From positions 1 to 32,619 of the forward strand of contig JAAVTG010000914.1 in the NCBI GenBank assembly GCA_011947345.1: a stretch of 32,619 nucleotides of DNA, in the 5' to 3' direction. Each line of letters opens with the position of its first letter. The first letter of the stretch is position 1. The position numbers and the translations under genes are program-made. The stretch is from Phytophthora quininea (taxonomy: Eukaryota > Oomycota > Peronosporomycetes > Peronosporales > Peronosporaceae). Shown here piece by piece: positions 28,084 to 32,619 of this stretch. Under the pieces are notes generated by a model that ran no database searches, was not told the DNA's origin, and was given only the letters and a program-made list of their open reading frames with translations.

Positions 28084-30709
28084 ATGGTCCGACTATCGTG
28101 GGCCATCACGGTGGCGCTCTGCGCTCGCCTCGCCGCCGCCGAATACGACTACCAAGCTGAAGTCTCCTGGCGCACTGGCAACAGCAAAGTTGACGCTTTG
28201 GTTGAGAGTTTGACACCAGAGCAGAAGGTCGGCCTCGTGCACGGCGACGTCGACACGTACGGCAACCAGCAGCAGGCCGGCTACAACGCGGGCGTCGAGT
28301 CCCTAGGCATCCCCGAGATTCGCCTCACCGACGGTGAAGCCGGCGTCAATATCGTGCAGAACTCGACGGGGTCTCCGATGCAGCTGAACGTCGCCGCTAC
28401 CTGGTCGCTCGACGCCGCGTACCAGCACGGCGTGATCACCGGCAAAGAGTCCAAGCTTTTCAACATCGCTGTGGCGCTGTATCCGCGTGTCAACATCCTG
28501 CGCGACGTGTACGAAGGCAACTTCTGGCAGTCGTACAGTGAGGACCCGTTCCTGAACGCGCGTCTCGGTGTGCAAGGCGTCAAGGCTGTCCAGGACCAGG
28601 GCACGATGGCCAACCCCAAGCAGATCGGTCCGTCGTACTCTGGTGCAAGTGGTAGTGCCGTGAACAGCATCGTCGACATGCAAGTGCTCAAGGAGCTGTA
28701 CTGGGTCGCCCCGGGACGCTCCTGCAAGAGGGCAACGGTGCGACGCTCATGTGCTCGTACACCAAGGTGAACGGCGTCCAGGCCTGTCAGAACCAGGACC
28801 TATTCGACACCATCCGCAACGAATACAACAGCTCAACTATCGTCGTGAGTGACTGGGGAGCCACCCACTCGGCGGCGGAGAGTTTGATCGCCGGAATGGA
28901 CTTGGAGATGCCCACGGGCTCCGACTACTACGACGCGCTCTACGACTACATCTACGTGTCCAAGAACCTGAGCGAGTCCTACTTGAACCGCGCGGTGGGC
29001 CACATCCTGGCCAAGTACGACGAATTCGGCCTGCTCAACACCACCACCGGCGGCTCGTCACCGCTGCCGGCGGACGTCATCGAGCAGCACGGAGAGATCT
29101 CGTACGACATCTCCGTCAAGTCCGGTGTGCTACTCAAGAACGACAACAACGTGCTGCCGATCACCAACGGCACGTCGATCGCCGTCATCGGTCCCAACGG
29201 CGTCCAATACACGCACGGCACCAACTTTGCCGAGCGTGCGTATGGCATTCCGGAGCGTCAGATCTCGACGCTTGAGGCGCTAAAGTCCCGTCTTGGCGAG
29301 GACGTCGCCAACACGGTCGGTGCGTGGATCAGGAAGGCTCCATTATCCCGTCCACCCACCTGCGAAACCTCGACGGCGAGCCAGGTCTGAGCCGCAACGA
29401 CAGCAACGGCGGCAACTCGAGCGACCAGATCGTCTACTTCACCGGTACATCCGAGCTCCCGTCGAACGCCTCGTACACTTGGCAGGGACAGCTCCTCGCT
29501 GACACCGCTGGCTACTACACGATCTCGTTCTCACGAGCCATCCCGAACTGGATGAACCACTCGAATCCTGACTACGGCAGTATCTTCGCTATCGGCACAC
29601 TCACCGTCAACAGCACCGAGTCTGAGGGATACCGTCTCTACGGTGACGGCGGAGTCAAGCCCTGGAGCAACTCGATCGCAACTCGCGACAACTGGGACAA
29701 CATCAAGGTCTTCGTACACCTGGAGGAGGGCTGGCACGACATCAACGCCTACATCGTGGGTCTGATTGACGAGCCCACGTCAGTCCGTCTCAGCTGGGTC
29801 ACCCCACCCAACGCGCTGCCAACATCCAGGAAGCCGTTGACATCGCCCAAGAAGTCGAGACGCCGATTGTGTTCCTTCGCTAACAGCCCGGCCGAAACGA
29901 TCATGACGTTGGACGACGGTCTGGACGAGCTGATCGAGAAGGTGGCGGCCGTCAACCCCAACACGGTGGTGGTACTGAACAACGCTGAACCGGTCGAGAT
30001 GCCGTGGCTGGACTCGGTCGCCGCCGTGCTCGAGATGATGTATCCGAACCAGGAGGGCGGCTGGGCCACGGCCGACTTGCTACTCGGCAATCACAACCCG
30101 CAGGGCCGCCTACCGGTCACGTACCCGACCAGTGTCAACACCTCCATGACCCGCAATCCCGACTACCCGGAGCGTATCCCCGACGACGACGACAACATCA
30201 CGTTCAGCGAGGGCATCAACAACGGCTATCGCTGGTACAAGTACTCGAACACGACTGTGCTGTTCCCGTTCGGCTACGGTCTCAGCTACACATCGTTCGA
30301 CTACAGCAACCCCAACTTCCAGGGATCCGCGGCGCAGTCCGACTTCAGCGGCCACTACGAGGTGTCGGTCAGCCCCGACGACTCCGAGGTCAAGTTCAGC
30401 GTGTCAGTCACGGTCACCAACTCGGGCAGCGTCAAGGGCGTCGAAGTGCCGCAGGTGTACATCGGCCCGCCCACCAACGCCGAGACCGCATACCCGGACA
30501 TCCAGTTCGCTTCGATCGCCCTGGTCGGCTTTGGTAACGTGGAGCTGGAGGCCGGTGAGAGCGCGACCGTCACGATCGGCATTCGTGAGAAGCAGTTGAG
30601 CTACTACAACGTGTCATGCTCGAGCTGGGAGCTAGCCACTGGAGAGCGTCCAGTGTACATCGCCAAGAGCGCCGAGGACATCGTGTTCGCCGGGTCTGTG
30701 CAGATCTAG
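28084..30709 (+). CDS. Secreted GH3 beta-glucosidase with PA14-like insert (four frame breaks)
   Basis: Extracellular glycoside hydrolase family 3 enzyme that releases terminal beta-glucose, for example from cellulose or beta-glucan fragments. The signal peptide MVRLSWAITVALCARLAAA is followed by the GH3 N-domain (LTPEQKVGLVHGD, GIPEIRLTDGEAG, NFWQSYSEDPFL). The nucleophile Asp lies in IVVSDWGATHS (about 28840-28872). The linker KSGVLLKNDNNVLPI leads to a PA14-like beta sandwich (YTWQGQLLADTAGYYTISFS, YRLYGDGGVK, GWHDINAYIVG). Then come the second GH3 domain (NPNTVVVLNNAEPVEMPWLD, GNHNPQGRLPVTYP, FPFGYGLSYTSF) and a C-terminal fibronectin-III-like domain. The usual Lys-His pair of GH3 enzymes appears as NPKQIG. 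Frame breaks near 28712, 29322, 29812 and 29880 leave homology continuous; the first two are one base short. About 870 residues. Confidence 0.93.
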
Positions 30710-31100
30710 ACGTCAGATCTGTCGTGGCTGTCGGTAATGTGGGGAAACCCCGTTAACGTTTAAATTGTATAAAGGAAATCGGAAATCTAAAGCCACGCCA
30801 AGGAACTTGTTAAACATTGAGATCAGCACGTAGCAAGTATTCAATAGTATTGGAAAGAGATGGACCGACAACTTCAACGCATCCATTCGACTGCGGAGAC
30901 CCCCAGATCGCGAGAACATTGCCGCCATGCCTTGATCTGCCAACAAGCAGCTCAGTCTGCGAAATACCAGGCAAGCAACGAGCGATCGGATCTGCCAGTT
31001 CGCTGCCAGCCAAGCGCCACAAAGCTCAGAAGGAGCAGCGAGATGTCTGGTGTCGTTGCAGCCCTCCACTCCCTAAAAATTCTCGATCCATGCAGACGCC
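30710..31100. other. Intergenic region, nothing identified
   Basis: 3' flank of the beta-glucosidase and 5' flank of the next gene. Overlapping short frames on both strands show no family resemblance. Confidence 0.4.
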
Positions 31101-31689
31101 ATGGTCGACGAGCTCAAGACCAAACTCTTCGAAGCGAACGCATCGGAAATCGAGAACTCGTGCAACACCATGATCGACGTCCACCTGCCGGCACACCACA
31201 CGTCTCGATCCACTGAGGCGGACGACTTCAAGCCGCTCCACGCCATCGTCCTTCTGTGCCCCACGCAGCGAGTCCGCCACTACTTCCTCTCCCTCGACGG
31301 CAACACCGGCGACTCGGAGCCGGAGCACGACGTGTCGCCACTCAAGACTCCCGTTGCTACCAAGTCCACATAGACTGCCAACACTTCCGCAAACGAGCTG
31401 TCGGACGGGGAGATCGTGCACAGCAATCACGTGAAGAAAGATTTGGTCTGTTTGTCAACTGGTCGATCCGAGGCACCGACTTCCTGAACAAACACAACTA
31501 CCAAGGGACCGAGTGGTTGGAGTATCAACGGACGAACACGATCTCACTCGCGTCTTTATCGGCGACAAGACCACGTGGTTCGAACTTTACGTGGCGTGCA
31601 ATGAAGCCGTCGAGCAAGCGGGAGGGTCGGTGACGGGCTTCACTAAAAAGAGCAAGAGCATCATCAAGATGGACTTCGAGCAGATTTAA
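31101..31689 (+). CDS. Unassigned conserved-looking protein, frame broken
   Basis: The ATG at 31101 opens MVDELKTKLFEANASEIENS and then DDFKPLHAIVLLCPTQRVRH YFLSLDGNTGD. A stop at 31371-31373 is followed in the same frame by NELSDGEIVHSNHVKKDLVC. After a change of frame near 31480 it continues DRVVGVSTDEHDLTRVFIGD, KTTWFELYVACNEAVEQAGG and SIIKMDFEQI to a TAA at 31687-31689. The mixed charged and hydrophobic pattern and a sensible end suggest a real cytosolic protein of about 195 residues. I do not recognise the family. The short Ser/Pro-rich middle is where the breaks lie. Confidence 0.45.
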
Positions 31690-31780
31690 GTCTCAAGGTC
31701 GAATGCAGTGCAACAATCGATGTAATTGAAACATATGTGACGTGTGAAAATCCTGCGACTTGTGAAGTTAAAGTTGCCCT

Positions 31781-32619
31781 TCACAGCCGACGTCGCTTTT
31801 GCGGCTGGCCAAAGTGCTCCGTGTACCAGAGCCCCACCTCGACGTGTCCGTTTCCGTAAGCCGAGGAATAGACGGAGGTTGCCGCAGTTGTTCGAGTGCG
31901 TTCGAATGAATTCCAACATAGCAATGTTGCCTCGGAAGGAGGCGTCGACCTCGCAGCCAGCGTAGTGTGGTTGCTTGCCGTCGAAGAAAAGCCACTTGAC
32001 GACTTCGAGCTGGCCACCGCAGACTGCAGACTTCATAAGGTTGGGGGATGATCGCTCTGGAAAGTGCTTGAACAAATACTGCACAACACGGAGGTGGCCG
32101 TATGCAGCCGCTCGGACATGACCTTGTCCATCTCCCACGGTCTGGGGGGCTCAGGATGCATTTGACCATGTCAAGTCTGCCATCCTTCGCTGCCACCACC
32201 AATGTATGTGAAGTGCACTGTGTCGGGTAGTAGGTATCGAGCCATTTCAGGGCATCGAGATGGTTGCTTATCACGGCGTTATACATGGCAGTTTTAGTAC
32301 ATCATTCGTCATGGTTAGCTCGCAGAAACTCCATAATGTCGAGATAACCTCCATACGCTACTTAATCCATTGCTTCTGGTGTGTACATGCCAGTGCCGCT
32401 GTCGTGCATCCACTGACGATCTCAAGCTTGCCGTGATGCACAACGCTGCTAATGCATACCTCGATGCCTTGGTGCTCATGAAGCCACTTTAGAATTTGTA
32501 AGTCGTTGCTTCTCACTGCTGCACCAACTGCAGCATTGCTAAATCCTTCGGTACGATGGTCATATAGCCACCGCAACACATGCACATGACCCCCGTAAGC
32601 CGCCGAATCCATAGCAGCT
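31781..32619 (-). pseudogene. Oomycete ankyrin-repeat protein, decayed (5' end outside window)
   Basis: Successive ankyrin repeats read from the right edge: SAAYGGHVHVLRWLYDHRTE, AAVRSNDLQILKWLHEHQGI, YGGYLDIMEFLRANHDE, AVISNHLDALKWLDTYYPTQ, VAAKDGRLDMVKCIL, AAAYGHLRVVQYLFKHFPER, AVCGGQLEVVKWLFFDGKQP, ASFRGNIAMLEFIRTHSNNC and SAYGNGHVEVGLWYTEHFGQ. The frame shifts near 32425, 32150 and 31880. Two in-frame nonsense codons, TAA at 32362-32364 and TGA at 32302-32304, lie 20 codons apart. Nonsense codons are not explained by homopolymer indels, so this copy is truly disabled. It belongs to the large ankyrin family typical of Phytophthora genomes. The N-terminus lies beyond the window. Confidence 0.75.

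Noticed and set aside
1..32619. CRISPR arrays, tRNA or rRNA genes, prokaryotic operons
   Set aside because: No direct-repeat arrays, no cloverleaf or rRNA-like sequence seen; introns and promoters are eukaryotic.

Overview
This is nuclear DNA of an oomycete, most likely Phytophthora or a close relative. The evidence is a Phytophthora-style full-size PDR/ABCG transporter, a secreted GH3 beta-glucosidase with a PA14-like insert, an RxLR-dEER effector remnant, oomycete-style ankyrin proteins, short GT-AG introns (51-106 nt), and the oomycete core promoter (Inr TCAYTYY plus flanking region) in front of several start codons.

Layout. 1-8500: three copies of a secreted lipase, all on the minus strand. 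They are related to bacterial family I.5 lipases (Geobacillus L1/T1 type). Between them lie a non-LTR retrotransposon relic (about 4206-4747), an RxLR effector locus (5626-5863) and an ankyrin 3' fragment. 8649-10940: a poorly resolved coding-like zone, then a single-pass membrane protein with a Ser/Gly/Glu-rich tail. 11114-18506: a compact housekeeping block with RNA polymerase I subunit A49 (minus), F-actin capping protein beta (plus, head to head with A49), a Bax-inhibitor-1/TMBIM-like membrane protein (plus), a SWSAP1-like RecA-fold ATPase (plus, 4 exons) and a small eIF4G (minus, at least 9 exons) whose stop codon lies 18 nt from that of the ATPase. 19980-24110: the PDR transporter. 24200-27725: two convergent ankyrin genes, an unassigned ORF and a copia relic. 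28084-30709: the beta-glucosidase. 31101-31689: an unassigned gene. 31781 to the right edge: an ankyrin pseudogene carrying true nonsense codons.

Nearly every conserved gene carries one or more frame breaks, including single-copy essential genes. Most are cured by adding one base to a G, C, A or T run. The likeliest explanation is uncorrected homopolymer deletions in the assembly rather than mass pseudogenisation. The ankyrin copies also contain in-frame stops and look genuinely decayed. Gene coordinates below span across the breaks.

The most notable items are the eIF4G with an N-terminal PAM2 motif and two copies of a 57-nt exon encoding an eIF4E-binding motif, the SWSAP1-like protein whose Walker A lysine is glutamine, the bacterial-type lipase cluster, and the RxLR effector locus.
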